Assembly (NCBI RefSeq): GCF_905220565.1
Contig: NC_059415.1
Span: 749,001 to 813,000 of the forward strand
DNA length: 64,000 bases
Direction of reading: 5' to 3'
From: Melitaea cinxia
Lineage: Eukaryota > Arthropoda > Insecta > Lepidoptera > Nymphalidae
Made by a program: the position numbers and the translations under genes. The notes under the pieces are model-generated. The model saw nothing but the letters and a program-made list of their open reading frames with translations, was not told where the DNA came from and made no database searches. Shown here one piece after another: positions 23,301 to 38,300 of this stretch; positions within the stretch are counted from its first letter, which is position 1; every line of letters begins with the position of its first letter.

Positions 23301-26300
23301 TGTTCTAACGACTATATGATCACGGTCTTGTGACAAAGGTCGTAAGCGCCATTCAAAACGCGTCGCTTACGCATTTTGAGCTGTAATGAGCAGTAAATTA
23401 TGTATCTTTCTTTATCGTGACTTATTTTAGTTTCATCGAGTTTCCCTTCAAAAGATACACGACGAATAGACTATACAGCTCATCGTGCAGCTAGCGTTAA
23501 TATTGGGTAATTTATGTAATGCGACGAAAATACGACATAATTGTGTTTGCTCGCAAACGAAAAAAAAACCGACTTCAATTACATCGACAAGTAATACAAC
23601 GTAGATCGACGAAAAAATAGTTAAGCAACTACGCGTTATCAAAGATTGCTCAAAAAGTAGTTATCAGATCTCGATAAAATTTATATGTGACTACATGATA
23701 AACATCAGCTTTCGATTAAATTAAAAATTATCAGAATCGGTACACCCAGTAAAAAGTTATTGCGGATTTTCGAGAGTTTCCCTCGATTTCTCTGGGATCC
23801 CATCACCAGATCCTGGTTTCCTTATCACGGTACTAAACTAGGGATATCCCCTTTCCAACAAAACAAGAATTATCAAAATCGGTACATCCAGTAGAAAGTT
23901 ATGTGGTATAATACAATGTAGGTCGACGAAAAAAGCGTCAAGTAAAAACGCATTATTAGATATAACTCGAAAAGTAGTTGTTAGATCTCAAATAAATTTA
24001 AATGGGACCAATTGGCACACACCACCTTTCGATTAAAACAAAATTTGTCGAAATCGGTCTACCCGGTCAAAAGTTCTGATGTAACATACATTAAAAAAAA
24101 AAAAAAAAAAAATACAGTCGAATTGAGAACCTCCTCCTTTTTGGAAGTCGGTTAAAAAGTATAGGAAACTGATAAGCGCGAACCAGTTATGATACGGTTT
24201 ATTGACCGACCGACAGACGGTAAATAATGTAATACTCTGACGTTACATAGATTATGAATTCCTGCCACAAAGCCTGTCCATATTATGGATTTAATTAAAT
24301 TAAAAAAAATTCCTTATCCAAGTAGGTTTCAAAAGCGCTATTGAATCGTCATTTTACTAATTAATCACCAACATATTATTACTAAAACATTTTCCGAAAC
24401 ACATATATATTATGGTATAAGTATTATTTCGATCGGTTTACCAGTTTTCGCAGGATAGCCGAACAAAAAAAAACATTTATTTTTATAGATAGAATAGATT
24501 AGTTTTTAATAAATTAATTATCGTGTATATTGGAGTTATTATCCATTTGGAATGTAGATTTGAAAGGATTTATAACTCATAACGCCCCTAATATGGCGTA
24601 TACATTATGAACTAAAACAGATTTTGTATAATAGATATTACTTTTTGCGATAAGAACACCTCGTACCGTGTTACTATTAAGTAAGCAATACATTACTCAA
24701 TTGTTCTAACACTTTTTTAAGCCCATATTTTTAATAAAATTTTGTACCCAATTTGTTTCCCTAACCTGTTTTTCTATCAGCAAGTCAAATTGGGGACGGG
24801 TACAGACAACTTTGAGAATAACTGGACTACATTATGTGTACAAGAAATTTTACATATTTTTTATTTTTTATAACGTATTTATTCTCATTCTATTCCATTC
24901 ACTTCTCATTCATTTAAAAATACACGAAACACAATACAGAATACATAACAATTACCTCAACTAAATCACAATGTTATGTATCGTATGTACTTGAAGAACT
25001 AACAAAAATGTGCAAAAACCCTGATAGCGGAAAAACACAATTAAAGATAATTTGGCTGGAGCTTGTCCTGGTACCTGAGTAGTATTTTATTGTGTTTTCC
25101 TTGTTACGAGCGTCAAGCGACAAGACTCTTCGTAATCATTACTAACATTGTAAAGAGAAAAGATTTGATTGTTTGTTTGTTTGCATTGAATAGGCTCCGA
25201 AACTACTGACCGATTTGAAAAATTCTTTCACTGTTGGGAAGCTACACTATCCCCGGATAGCATAGGTTATATTATATTTTCAAAACAATTAAGGGGGAAA
25301 AAATATTTTTAAATTTTTTTTATATTCCGTACAAAGCCGGAGCGGGATGCTGGCGTTTAGTATTGAGACTAAAATGTATGCATTTAATACATTAATATAC
25401 ATAAATTAGTTTAAATGTATTTGATACTTGTAGCCTTTTGATTAGTTGTTGTACAAGTTATTATTTATACTAATATTATAAAGCTAAAGAGTTTGTTTGT
25501 TTGTTTGTTTGAACGCGCTAATCTAAGAAACTACTGGTTCGATTTGAAAAATTCTTTCAGTGTTAGATAGCCCATTTATCGAGGAGGGCTGGCTATTTTT
25601 ATTTTCAAATTAACGCGTGTGTAACCGCGTGGCACAGCTAGTTATAAATAAATAGTTTATTTTATCACCAGCCTTCTTTGTACATTCAATATTTTAATAC
25701 ATAGCGTATGTATGGAGCGTTCCACGCGAAGCGGACACCTAAAAAAATGTCGATTTTAGTAATGTCCGAATATGTTATACCTATATATGGCCTCATTTTA
25801 TATGTGTAATATTGTTATACTATATTGTTGAATTAACGAGATATTAGTCATTAAAGTGTCGAGTAATCAGCAGGAACTGTAAGTGTTTACTGATTATTGA
25901 ATATTACACAATATATGGATTAAGGCCAGGTAGGTACGAGTATAAAATATTCGAAAATTATTATACTAAAATCGAAAATATCGACATTTTTTAGTTATCC
26001 GCATCGCGTGGAATGCCCCGTAACCAAGTATATTTTATAATTACTTACGGCCGAACCCAATATTCAATCTAAAGATAGAGATAGGTAGTTATCATCGACT
26101 GCTAATAACTAGCTATCTATCCTTTGTAGTTGTCCCAATAATTCGCATAGGGGACTACTATCTCCAGTTAGCTGTAGATAGACCGGCTACCTGAGCTCTT
26201 CCTTACATTCCAGTATACGCAGCGTCACAGACGGCCTCAGTTATGTTACACAGATGTTTTGTAGTATTTAAATTTGTCATACAAATTTTATTCATATTAA

Positions 26301-29300
26301 AGTAATCTTGTTTTATAAAAATATGGACAAATTAATTTTTACACAGACTTTTTAATTTATAATAAATGATATTATTTTAATATGGAATGCATGGTAAATC
26401 TAGTAACGGAACGTTTTAACACGACACGAAAAGACGCTACGACGCCATTACGCTTTATTGAATCGTTGTTTCGTTTGAATTTGTATAATTTTTTTACAAA
26501 TCAAAATTCAAATTATACAAATCATTGCAAATTATAGGTACAATCATTCACCAAATTGTTTGTTTTATTCACAAGATGAGTAAAGTAAGTATTATTTCAC
26601 AAGAAACATATTATTTTTATTCAATTAATTGTTGCAAAAGAGCAATATCACTTGAACTGCTACTTGAACTTGAGTCTGCCATTATTTTTCACTCGAAATT
26701 AATTTTATTTTAAACAATGAAAATACTTTTTCAATTAATAAATCTTAGTTATCCCCCGAAAACTATAGATCGGATATTGTTGTTACTAAAGATAACCAAC
26801 GTTACTGACAGATAGAACTCTATTATTATTGGGACGCTTACACTGTCATTTTCATACGAACTGTTATCTCTGGTAAGTTATCCTCCCTCTCGTCGATAGA
26901 CAGCTTTGAAGGATAAGATTGCCTATCGTCGACAAGTTTATTGGGTCAGTAAAATGAATGATAGATAGATATTTCTGTCTCTAGTAGGACATAACCAGAG
27001 ATAGATTGAATATTGGGTTCGGCCGTTACATTATATTCTTAATAGCTGTGCGCGACTTCGTCCGCGTGCAATTTAACAAAATAATTTTTGTTCAGTTCGC
27101 AGTTTTAAAATAAATTTAAAAAATCTGAAATAAAAGCAGCCTAAGTTACTCCTTATTACATCAGCTATCTGCCAGTGAAAGTCCCGTCAAAATCGGTCCA
27201 GCCCTTTCAGAGATTAGCCGGAACAAACAGACAGAAAGACAGAGACAAAAATGATAAAATATACATATGAATGTATTTAAAAGCGGTTATATTACAAACA
27301 GACACTCCAATTTTATTTATTTGTATAGATTATAGGTATTTAGCAACCGCTCTGTTTCAGTAATACCGGCGGTTTGTGGATCGATGGATATTTGTATTTG
27401 TGAAAACATTTCTTTTCGGTTTGGGTGACAGTCCTACGGCCGAACCCAATATTCAATCTAAAGATAGAGATAGGTAGTTATCATCGACTGCTAATAACTA
27501 ACTATCTATCCTTTGTAGTTGTCCCAATAATTCGGATAGGGGACTACTATCTCCAGTTAGCTGTAGATAGACCGGCTACCTGAGCTCTTCCTTACATTCC
27601 AGTATACGCAGCGTCACAGACGGCCTCAGTTATGTTACACAGATGTTTTGTAGTATTTAAATTTGTCATACAAATTTTATTCATATTAAAGTAATCTTGT
27701 TTTATAAAAATATGGACAAATTAATTTTTACACAGACTTTTTAATTTATAATAAATGATATTATTTTAATATGGAATCCATGGTAAATCTAGTAACGGAA
27801 CGTTTTAACACGACACGAAAAGACGCTACGACGCCATTACGCTTTATTGAATCGTTGTTTCGTTTGAATTTGTATAATTTTTTTACAAATCAAAATTCAA
27901 ATTATACAAATCATTGCAAATTATAGGTACAATCATTCACCAAATTGTTTGTTTTATTCACAAGATGAGTAAAGTAAGTATTATTTCACAAGAAACATTA
28001 TTTTTATTCAATTAATTTTTACAAAAGAGCAATATCACTTGAACTGCTACTTGAACTTGAGTCTGCCATTATTTTTCACTCGAAATTAATTTTATTATAA
28101 ACAAAGAAAATACTTTTTCAATTAATAAATCTTAGTTATCCCCCGAAAACTATAGATCGGATATTGTTGTTACTAAAGATAACCAACGTTACTGACAGAT
28201 AGAACTCTATTATTATTGGGACGCTTACACTGTCATTTTCATACGAACTGTTATCTCTAGTAAGCTATCCTCCCTCTCGTCGATAGGCAGCTTTGAAGGA
28301 TAAGATTGCCTATCGTCGACAAGTTTATTGGGTCAGTAAAATGAATGATAGATAGATATTTCTGTCTCTAGTAGGACATAACCCGAGATAGATTGAATAT
28401 TGGGTTCGGCCGCTAGTGGACTCTTCCTACCGGGCCTCGGTTAGCACGTTAAGTTAGGGGTTAGACCCCTCCTCCCCTTAGTTAAGATTTAGTGAGATTT
28501 GCCCGGAATTATTTAAATGTAATTACGTAACTACAAACGACTAACAAAATAACTGTCATTTAACAAACGCCAAACGTATTGGAACGAATTCCGTTTCCGG
28601 TAGCCAATAACAAAAAAAATCAAAATTTAAAAACCCAAGATTACAGTTTACACTCAACTCAGCTTGCAATAATTTTTATCAATGAAAAAATGCAATTAGA
28701 TCAAAATGTTACATCCAGTCAAAATTTTCATTTAATAAGCAACCTTATTAAGTTACAGTTTAGTTTGGATACTTAATACCTTTACATAAAACTTTTTGGT
28801 ATGACCACTCAAATACGCTTGTATTCTAAAAGCTAATACCAAAATAGACTTTATTTGTAGTAGTTTTATAGTTCATTTTAACACTTAATATTAACATAAG
28901 ACTTTTGGTCGTTACAGTTCATATACGCTAGTACTCATAAAAATTAAGTTCTAAATTGGACCTTATCGCTATATGAACAAGACTAAGGTTTCGATTCGAA
29001 GTATGACTCATACTGCAGCGGGTTTTACGGTTTTATTTATAGTAAGGTTGCGTTTTTTTGCAATATTATTTTGTTAGTTGTTAGCTGACCATGTGTTGTC
29101 TAAGAGCAATCATTATTCATATGTAAACAGTACAAAATTTAAACAGATTAGACTTTACTCCCGACTTGTTTTTGTATTGATACTGTTTGATAATTTTCAT
29201 AACAAAAATACTGTATGAAAATTTGTATGGCATGAAAAGATCACGTAAAAATTTGTGAGAAGTTTTTACTTATTTTTATAATTTTTTCTAGAAATTATTC

Positions 29301-32300
29301 CTATTATCACTTATTTATTCACAAAAAAATATTACAGGAACTGGATTAAACTAAACACACACACAATTACAATCCTTCTTTGTCGCCAAATATATTATAC
29401 TATTGGGCAAACATAAAGATATTTGGAGGAGTAAAGACTCGTACAGGAGTAGAGTCCTTATGTAGGATATCTAGAAACATCGTAGTTCTATCAACTACGC
29501 TGCAGTGTAGATTGATAGATGTATTTTTTGTAATGTTTTCCTCATCACCGATTTAGCAAAAGCGCTATTCCGCTTTTAATTGGGTTTCGTGGCCTATTAG
29601 TGTGTTATAATGCAAGTTTATTATAGAAATGTATATTATTTTATATTAAATTACTTATTATAATGTTGCCAAGATGATGCTAGTATAATACAACTAGATT
29701 AATATTCAAGCCCTAAACTATCATTTTAACGATTGCTGACCAATGATCTACCATTGTGATATGATTAGTAGAATGTGAATTTTTGTTAATGCATACCTCA
29801 TCCACCATGTGAGTCATCTCGGCATAATATTTATTGTTTTGAACATTAATTTTGTGTTTAGGAAAATTCGCTCAAATAATGCATTATCAAAAACTTAAAA
29901 CAAGTGTTACCAAAATTTTGTAGATTAGAATTTTTTAGAAATTACTGTTTACTAATAAGTTTTTTGCGTCTATAATAAAATATTTTTAGCTTAAAATTTT
30001 TGCAAACTACTTATAAATACTCACACAAAAAAAAAGTAAAATACCCAACTGTAAATAACTGTATATATAATTGATAATATTTATAATAATATATAGTATC
30101 AACGTGTTAGTTTGACCTATACTGAAGCATGCTTGAATATGTGTCATATTTTATTTTTTATCTTTAACAAAATAACACAAAAAGTATTACGAATTTATTT
30201 GTGGCTTTTTGATTAACAACTCCATTCACATATGAGTAAACAAACTACAAACATAAACTGTAAACATTAATATATTTAGCAACACCTAACTGGTCATTAG
30301 TATAGTTAATATGATCTTAATAGAGTCGTGCAGACCAGACAGCTTCATTATTTATTTAAATAAAAAGGAAATCTTCGATATTAGCACCAGAGAAAGTCGA
30401 ACGTTATGATGACCTCGACTGCTTATTTTCATTTGCGTAAATTCGTGAATCATTTCCATACAAACATTGAACTTAAGCTATTAAAAAAATTGTAAGAAGA
30501 ATATTTAAAATAATCCTAATTGCTTCGTGTTTAATAGCTCACAAATTAATTGTTTTATTAACAATAATATTGACAGTTGTAAAGAAACAACACAAAATAT
30601 TTAAATGTAAGGCTCAAGAACAGTTGAGAGACTTATTTATTATTAGTTATTTGTGTAAGGTTGTTCTTGGCGTAAACACAGTTTTAGAAATAAAGGAAAA
30701 TTGACAAGCTTTCAGTGAGCAACACTAACGTATGTCTTATATATTTGTCATGAATATGTAGTTCGTCACACGTTTAAAATAGTTTTAAAACATACATATT
30801 ATTACTATTAAATAATTCCTAAATTATATAATATTTAATAATTAATTATATTCATATCAGTTGTAATAATTGTATATAAACTTTATCCTCTAGGTTATCA
30901 AGGCGTCGGGTTTTACGTTGTGCAGATTTCCGTTTTAACAAGTTAATATTATTGTAAGTTATGTGTAATTTAGTTATCAGTTTGTTGCTGGGGTTATTTT
31001 GGCTTTCCTGTAAACAACTAAATATCACCTACGAGAACTGTTTGTTATTTCGTATATATCTTATAATTAGTATTCAATAGTATTATCTAAATTATGTGCT
31101 ACTAAATTAATAAATACTCATGTTTACTTAACTTAACTTCTGTTGTTTGTTCGTTTGATATTGATAATAAGATGGCTGTGTGCAGCATCATATGCTATAT
31201 ATTTTAGAGTAATACTTTTAACATCAACATTTGACTATTTTTATTAGTTCACTTGGTTTCTTTAAGGATTGGGGTACATATTATCTGTAAAACATTATTT
31301 AAATATAAATTAACTATATTAATCCTTAATAATCATATAATAAAAAGCCTTCTCATAAAGTGGTACATAAAGTCGCCTAAGCGCTTGCTATTGTGGGTTC
31401 GATTCCCACTTTGATCTATTAATCTTTGATTATTAGTATTTGAACTATTATATTTAAAAAGGATGGTCATACTATAGATACGGACAAAATCCTCAGGTGA
31501 AAGAAGAGTAATGCATTCCGAGCCTAAGGAAAGGAAGGAAACACTTAGGTGAGAGCGAGATAGCAATATAAAGAATCATCCGTGTAAATTAATCGAGGTT
31601 AGAAAGAGACGGAAGGTCTGAGTCATCGAGGATTATTTGAGTTTGAGAACTGTAAGATGAGTCACTCTTGTTCGTATTAAATTTAATACTTTTTTTATAA
31701 AATATTTTTTATTTTATATTACTTTTTTATTATTATTGCGTATTATTTTTTTTTTTTTTTTACGGATTTTTTCAATTTGATTACTAATAAAATTACGAAA
31801 ATTCTGATTTAAATTGTATACTTAGAACATGCTTTACTAATACAAAGGCCCACCCTCGTCCTTGACCTCAACCTCACGACCTCTCGACCTCGTTATCGAC
31901 GCTCATACCGGTCGCACCATGGTCTCACCACAATATGCTAGAATTATGTAAATCATGCAATCCGCCAACTCTGCGAAAAATATCGACTCGCACAAAAAGA
32001 CTTGCATATGGTGTTCGTGGATCTGGAAAAGGCATACGATAGGGTCCCCCGTAAGGTTCTGTGGTGGGCTATGAAAAGGAAAGGAGTGCCAGAGAAGTAT
32101 GTACGACTTGTTCAGGCGATGTATGATAGAGCTAGCACCCACGTCCGGTCCGAAGCCGGGGTAACTGACAAGTTCAGTGTGGCTGTAGGTTTGCACCAGG
32201 GGTCGGCTTTAAGCCCGTATCTCTTCCTCCTGGTAATGGATGTTCTAACATCAGACATACAGGAGGAAGCACCCTGGTGTATGCTGTTTGCTGACGACGT

Positions 32301-35300
32301 TGTTCTTGTCGGAGATAATGTCCTTGAGGTACAGAGCAGACTGGGAAAATGGCAGGAAAGACTGGAGGGCGCCGGATTGAGGATAAGTAGGTCTAAAACC
32401 GAGCACTTGTTCTGCGATTTCAGCGGTTCGTCCGGTTTTTCCCATATTGCTTTGGATGGTGTATCCCTACCAGTCTGCTCCGACTTCCGCTACCTTGGGT
32501 CATTAATACAAAATGACGGCAACATAGACCGTGACGTGAAAAATAGAATAAATGCGGGATGGATGAAATGGCGACAGGTCTCTGGAACAGCTTGTGATCC
32601 ACGAATGCCCCTTAAACTTAAGGGGAAAATCTATAAAACGATCATAAGACCTGTCGTAATGTATGGATCAGAATGTTGGGCAACAAAAGTGACGGATGAA
32701 AGAAGAGTGCACGCAGCCGAGATGAGAATGCTAAGATGGATGTGTGGAGTAACGAGGAAAGATCGGATTAGAAATGAGTATATAAGGGGAAGTTTGACAG
32801 TAGCACCTGTGACAGAGAAAATAAGGAGCAATAGGTTAGCGTGGTATGGGCATGTAATGAGGAGGGATGACCGCTATGTCGGTAAAAGAATGTTAGGGAT
32901 GAATGTCGAAGGACGAAGAGCGATCGGCAGACCGAAAAAGCGATGGATGGATTGTGTGAGTGAGGATATGAGAAAAAAAGGAGTAAGCACTGAAGTGACG
33001 AATAATAGAGAGGAATGGAAGAGAAAAACATGTTGTGCCGACCCTACATAAGTGGGATAAGGGCAGGAAGATGATGATGATGTAAATCATGCAATGAACA
33101 ACCAGCATGTTTCAACATGCGTTTAATCTCTACTCATATAATATGTCTAACATAGCGTGAATTTTTACAGCCTTTTAGTTGATCTGTGCACTCTTCGCTG
33201 AACATCAGCGTGCTTTTTAAGACACCGCAGTCGGTTAATTTGTTTTTGTTTCTATGGTTTTGCATATGAAAACTTTCGCAATACAAACTTCTCGAATCTT
33301 GACTGTCTCACCACAGGTACACAACACTGTTTGGGATCTGTATTTTATTTTATACAATTGTCTTGAATAAGTAATTTATAATTGTAGAAGTTTAAATTGT
33401 TTACTATGAATTAAATATTATTGTAGTTTCGTCCGTCTGCGTTAAGCTATGAAATCTTAATAGATAAACATTTTCATAAATTACGTATTACTGAAAGCTG
33501 CAGAACATTAAAAGGAAATATAATTGTGTTTGCTTGCAAACGAAGAAAATGCGATTATTTAGATCGACCAATATTACAACAGATATACGAAAAAATAGTA
33601 AAATAGTAAACATAATATAGTAAACATTCATTCTTAGAGATATCTAAAATATACTAGTGAGATATGGATTAAATTTAAATGGTAGCACATGACACGCACC
33701 ACCTTTCAATTAAAAAAAAAAACCATCGAAATCGGTACACCGAGTAAAATTTTCTGAGGTAACATACTCAACAAATAACAGAGAAAATCTAAATAATTAA
33801 CTTTCACATACTTCACAGAATATAAACCTAAATCACCTTATTCCTAGGTCGGCTAGACCACAGTTTAATAACCTAAGCGTTGAGATGAAAATGACGTCAG
33901 CCGTAAAATAGCGAATTCCACGAAAGTCTGATACTTGTTTGTGTCGAGTAAGGGTAGAGGGATGTTTCCGAGAATCAACCCCCGGGGTACGTGACTCACG
34001 CTGGAGCAACGGAATTATTTATTTCAGTACTGTATTACAGACGTGTTTTGAAAATATACGTAAACATTCGTATTTTTTAGAAAGTATTAAAGAGTAAAAA
34101 TCACAAATTATATCACTTAAGTTGTAATAAATTTAAAGATTGTATCATTTAAATACTTTTTTGCGTTTTTATAAAAGTTTTTAAATTTAATTATTTACGC
34201 AAGCTCAAATACTTTTTTTTTTAAGTTGTAATCGATTATAATTTTTTTTTGTATTATTATTTTTTGTTCTATTTAATAAATTTTAAATACTATTTTTTTT
34301 TATCTATATCAGAATTTTAGTTAGTTTTTATTTTATAGTTGTTACTATGTAGCTATTCTGTTCAAAATGGTAAATACAAAATTTAATGACAATCATTTTT
34401 TCATCAACGTTTTGTGTGAAAAAATAAGAACACGTCGTCTTTCACAATATTAAATGTTGTTAAGTTTTGTAAAGATGAATAAATTAATGTGCTGTGTGGC
34501 TACGGCACTAAAGAATTTAGCCACCCCCTCTCTTGCCGTGGGTGTCGTAAGAGGCGACTAAGGGATAACAAGGTTCCACAACCACCTTGGAACTTAAGAA
34601 GCCGACCGGTGGCGGGATAACCATCCAACTGCTGGCTTTGAAATACACAGGCCGAAGACGGGCAGCAGCGTCTTCGGTGCGACAAAGCCAGTACTGCGGT
34701 AACCAACCCGCCTGCCCAGCGTGGTGACTATGGGCAAAACACATGAGTTCACGTTATTTTTGGCGTCAACTTGTGGAGGCCTATGTCCAGCAGTGGACTG
34801 TATGGGCTGTAATGATGATAATGATGAATAAATTAAATTACATATAAAAATATTTAAATTACATATAAATTAAAAAATAATATCCATATATATAATTATA
34901 CTTATTTAATTTACATATATTATTGTTTACAAAACATTTGGTTTAACCTAAACTATGTATATTTTTTCCCAAAATAACGCAATAAACATAAAGTAATACT
35001 AAACGACAGTAGATGAGTAATTTAATATCTATTTTATGCACGATGTTACCAATTTTTTTTTCATTAAAACATTTTACGAAGTTTCTTGCCGATTCTTCTT
35101 TGCAGAATTTATATTCCGAACGGTGGTAGCTTGTTTCTTAAAAATAATTGAAATTTTAATTTGTAATTTTGTAAAATGACGAATTGAAATATCTAATATT
35201 AAAAACTCCATTAATATACGTAATTATTGTAAAAATTTATATATTTATTTTTACGTCTCGTATTGTAAAGCTTAACTAATGACTTCCACATTTTATCAAA

Positions 35301-38300
35301 ATACTAGTTGTCTATACTAATATTATAAAGAGGAAATATTTGATTGTTTGTTTGCATTGAATAGGCTCCGAAACTCGATTTGAAAAATTCTTTCACTGTT
35401 GGGAAGCTACACTACGGGTGACATAGGCTATGTTATATTTTTAAAAAAAATTGGGTTTTTTTTTTTAAATTTTCGTTAAGTACCCGTGCGAAGCCGGTGC
35501 AGGATGCTAGTCAAGTAATAAAGATCAAACGAAATGCGGAATTATCGCCAGCTCTGTTTACAATGTTACACAAATATATACACATTACAAACTCCACGTG
35601 TCATGCGACCCGTTGGAAGATCGGAAATGATGACACGAGCATGCAATAGTTTCACAACATGGTTATCTATTCGCTTTTGAATAACCGTTAAAAATATACG
35701 CGATTTAATTTTTAAAGAATTGATGTGTAAAAGATCTGAATTTATTGTTAAATTCGTGTGTTCAATTTTTTTATTTATATTATAGCTAGCTGCCCGGACA
35801 GATTTCGTTCTGTCAAAAGTTAATAATATTTTTTTTTTGTATTAAAAACTTCCATGGGCCTTTAGGTACATACAAAAAATAAATTAACCAAATTGGTCGA
35901 GCCATCTAGAGTTATGCGCTTAGCAACATTCATTATACCAACATATAGAGAAAGATTGACATGGCCGCATTTATTATTTTTATTATGATTAATATTATTC
36001 TTTCACCACATAATGTTAATTTTTTTTTCATTCCAATTATATTCACATGTATAATCTATTATTTGTATAGCTTTATATTATATTTTTATGTTAGTATATA
36101 ATATCGTATGAACTTTATATTATTACTTTAGAAACACAGTGCACTGTTAAACTATTCATTGTTTTTGCTGCACTGTTTATCACATAAACTGTATCTTTTT
36201 TTCTGTAAATAAATAAAATAAATAAATAATTTTTATTTATATAGATTTATTACCAATTTAATTTATTGTAATATAGTTTTCTAAAATTAAGGATATTTAA
36301 AATTTAAATAATGTTTAATAAATTTTAGTAACTATTTTTAGGCTTTAATTGACTAAGAACATATTTGTATTAATACTTCGGTCTGTTCGTCCGTCACAGA
36401 TCGTTTGGTTGTGAGTTAAACTGTCACCATGACTATAGTTCACGGCTAATAGTTCTTGACAGTCATACATAAGAAGAAAAAAAAAAATAATTATACGCCG
36501 AAAAAATTTTAATCGGTAGATGAACATTTTTTTAGATGCCTGACGTTACAGATACATTACAGCAACCGTGTGCACGGGAGGACTTATTCAATGCATTTTT
36601 TATTATTATAGAAATTATTATTATGTTATCATTATTTAAATTAATAATTAAAAAAATAAATTAAATTACAGTAATTGCGCATATAAATTTAAGTACCCAT
36701 GTATAGTATACTGGTCTCTTATAATTGTATGTAATATGTATTTGCTCGCAAATGAAAAAAAAACGACTTCAATTACATCGACAAGGTAATACAACGTAGG
36801 TCGACGAAAAAATAGTCAAATAAATACGCGTTATCAAAGATTACTCAAAAAGTACTTAGTTATCAGATCTCGATGAAATTCAAACGTGAGCCCATGATAA
36901 ACATCAGCTTTCGGTTAAATTGAAAATCATCAAAATCGGTACACTCAGTAAAAAGTTACGCGGTATAATACAACGTAGGTCAAATAAATTTAAGTGGGAC
37001 CAAATGACACACACCACCTTTCGATTTAAAAAAAATTGTCGAAATCGGTCCACCCACCATACATTAGAAAAAATACAGTCGAATCGAGAACGTTCTACTT
37101 TTTTGGAAGTCAGTTAAAAATCAGCTCTCGCGGTAACACTTACCGCCACGTCAAGATCTCCACGCGAAACGAAACGCGCTGGAACCTTTATCGTATTGAT
37201 ATAGTATTACTACTGTCCGTTTAATATGGTGTAACTCATTGTTATATTGTTTTTGTACATATTTGTATGAGATTTGGTCTAAATAATTGTACTCAAAAAA
37301 GGAGTTAGTAAATAATAAATAGGTATATGAACTTTTGTAAAACAATTTAATTACTTTTTTAATTTTACAATATAAACCATTATTTTATAATGTTACTTAT
37401 GACTCATATTTTTAAAAACCTAATATAGATATAATATAGGTAGGAACAATGTGAAACCACCCAGAAAAGTTGTGACTAGGTATATACAATTAGTCCAAGC
37501 AAAACAGGCCCTAAACACATGTTTTACCTCCTTCTGATAATGCCTATCAACAACTTATGCGTAAGATCAAGTTTATTGGCTACCGCTGTAACATGTCCGA
37601 ATACGTTTTTATAATAACGAGACACTTAAAAACTATTTTAACTATACGACACTCATTATAATGTCATTTTAAAAATAAGTTTACTGAGAATTATGTAAAG
37701 TATTTCATGTACGTATCACATATTTCTTAGATAACGTTATATAGGTAATATGGGGAGAAATTTTTTAAAGTAACATTTTTTCGCTGAACTACACTGATTG
37801 CAAGCTATTATAGTGCCATATCTTAGAAAAGTGATATAGCAGAGTTTGTATCTTAATATTATCGATATTTGGTTCATTTTCGTCCACAAATATTATCGCC
37901 ATGCACACACACTTGGGTAACAATAATTATCTAACGATTTTCCAAGAACGATACCAAAATAGATTTTATTGTCTTGAATAATTTTGTACTAAAATTTAAA
38001 ATTATTAAAATGTTATTCTTTAGTCAACTACCGAATAAATATAATGTCGTGTTTATTATTAAATGAAATCAGTAATAATGGTAACACAAACGATATTTAT
38101 TAAAAAAAAAAAAATAATAAATCAGAAGTTCACGTTCTTTTTTTTTTTTTTTTCGAACAATACATAATCTCGACTAGACAAGGCTATCTAAACGTAAGCG
38201 ATAATAAATAGACAAGTGACTGCTCTACTGCATATTACATAACGATAAATTTAGTTACATTAATATTATTTATTTTGTAACTATAGGTACATAATGGACA

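Noticed and set aside
31375..31425. tRNA-like sequence with GTGGGTTCGATTCCCAC
   Set aside because: B-box and T-arm only; no acceptor or anticodon stem, so at most a SINE scrap.
32251..33108. Several minus-strand frames opposite the RTE reverse transcriptase
   Set aside because: Shadows of the RT frame with no features of their own.
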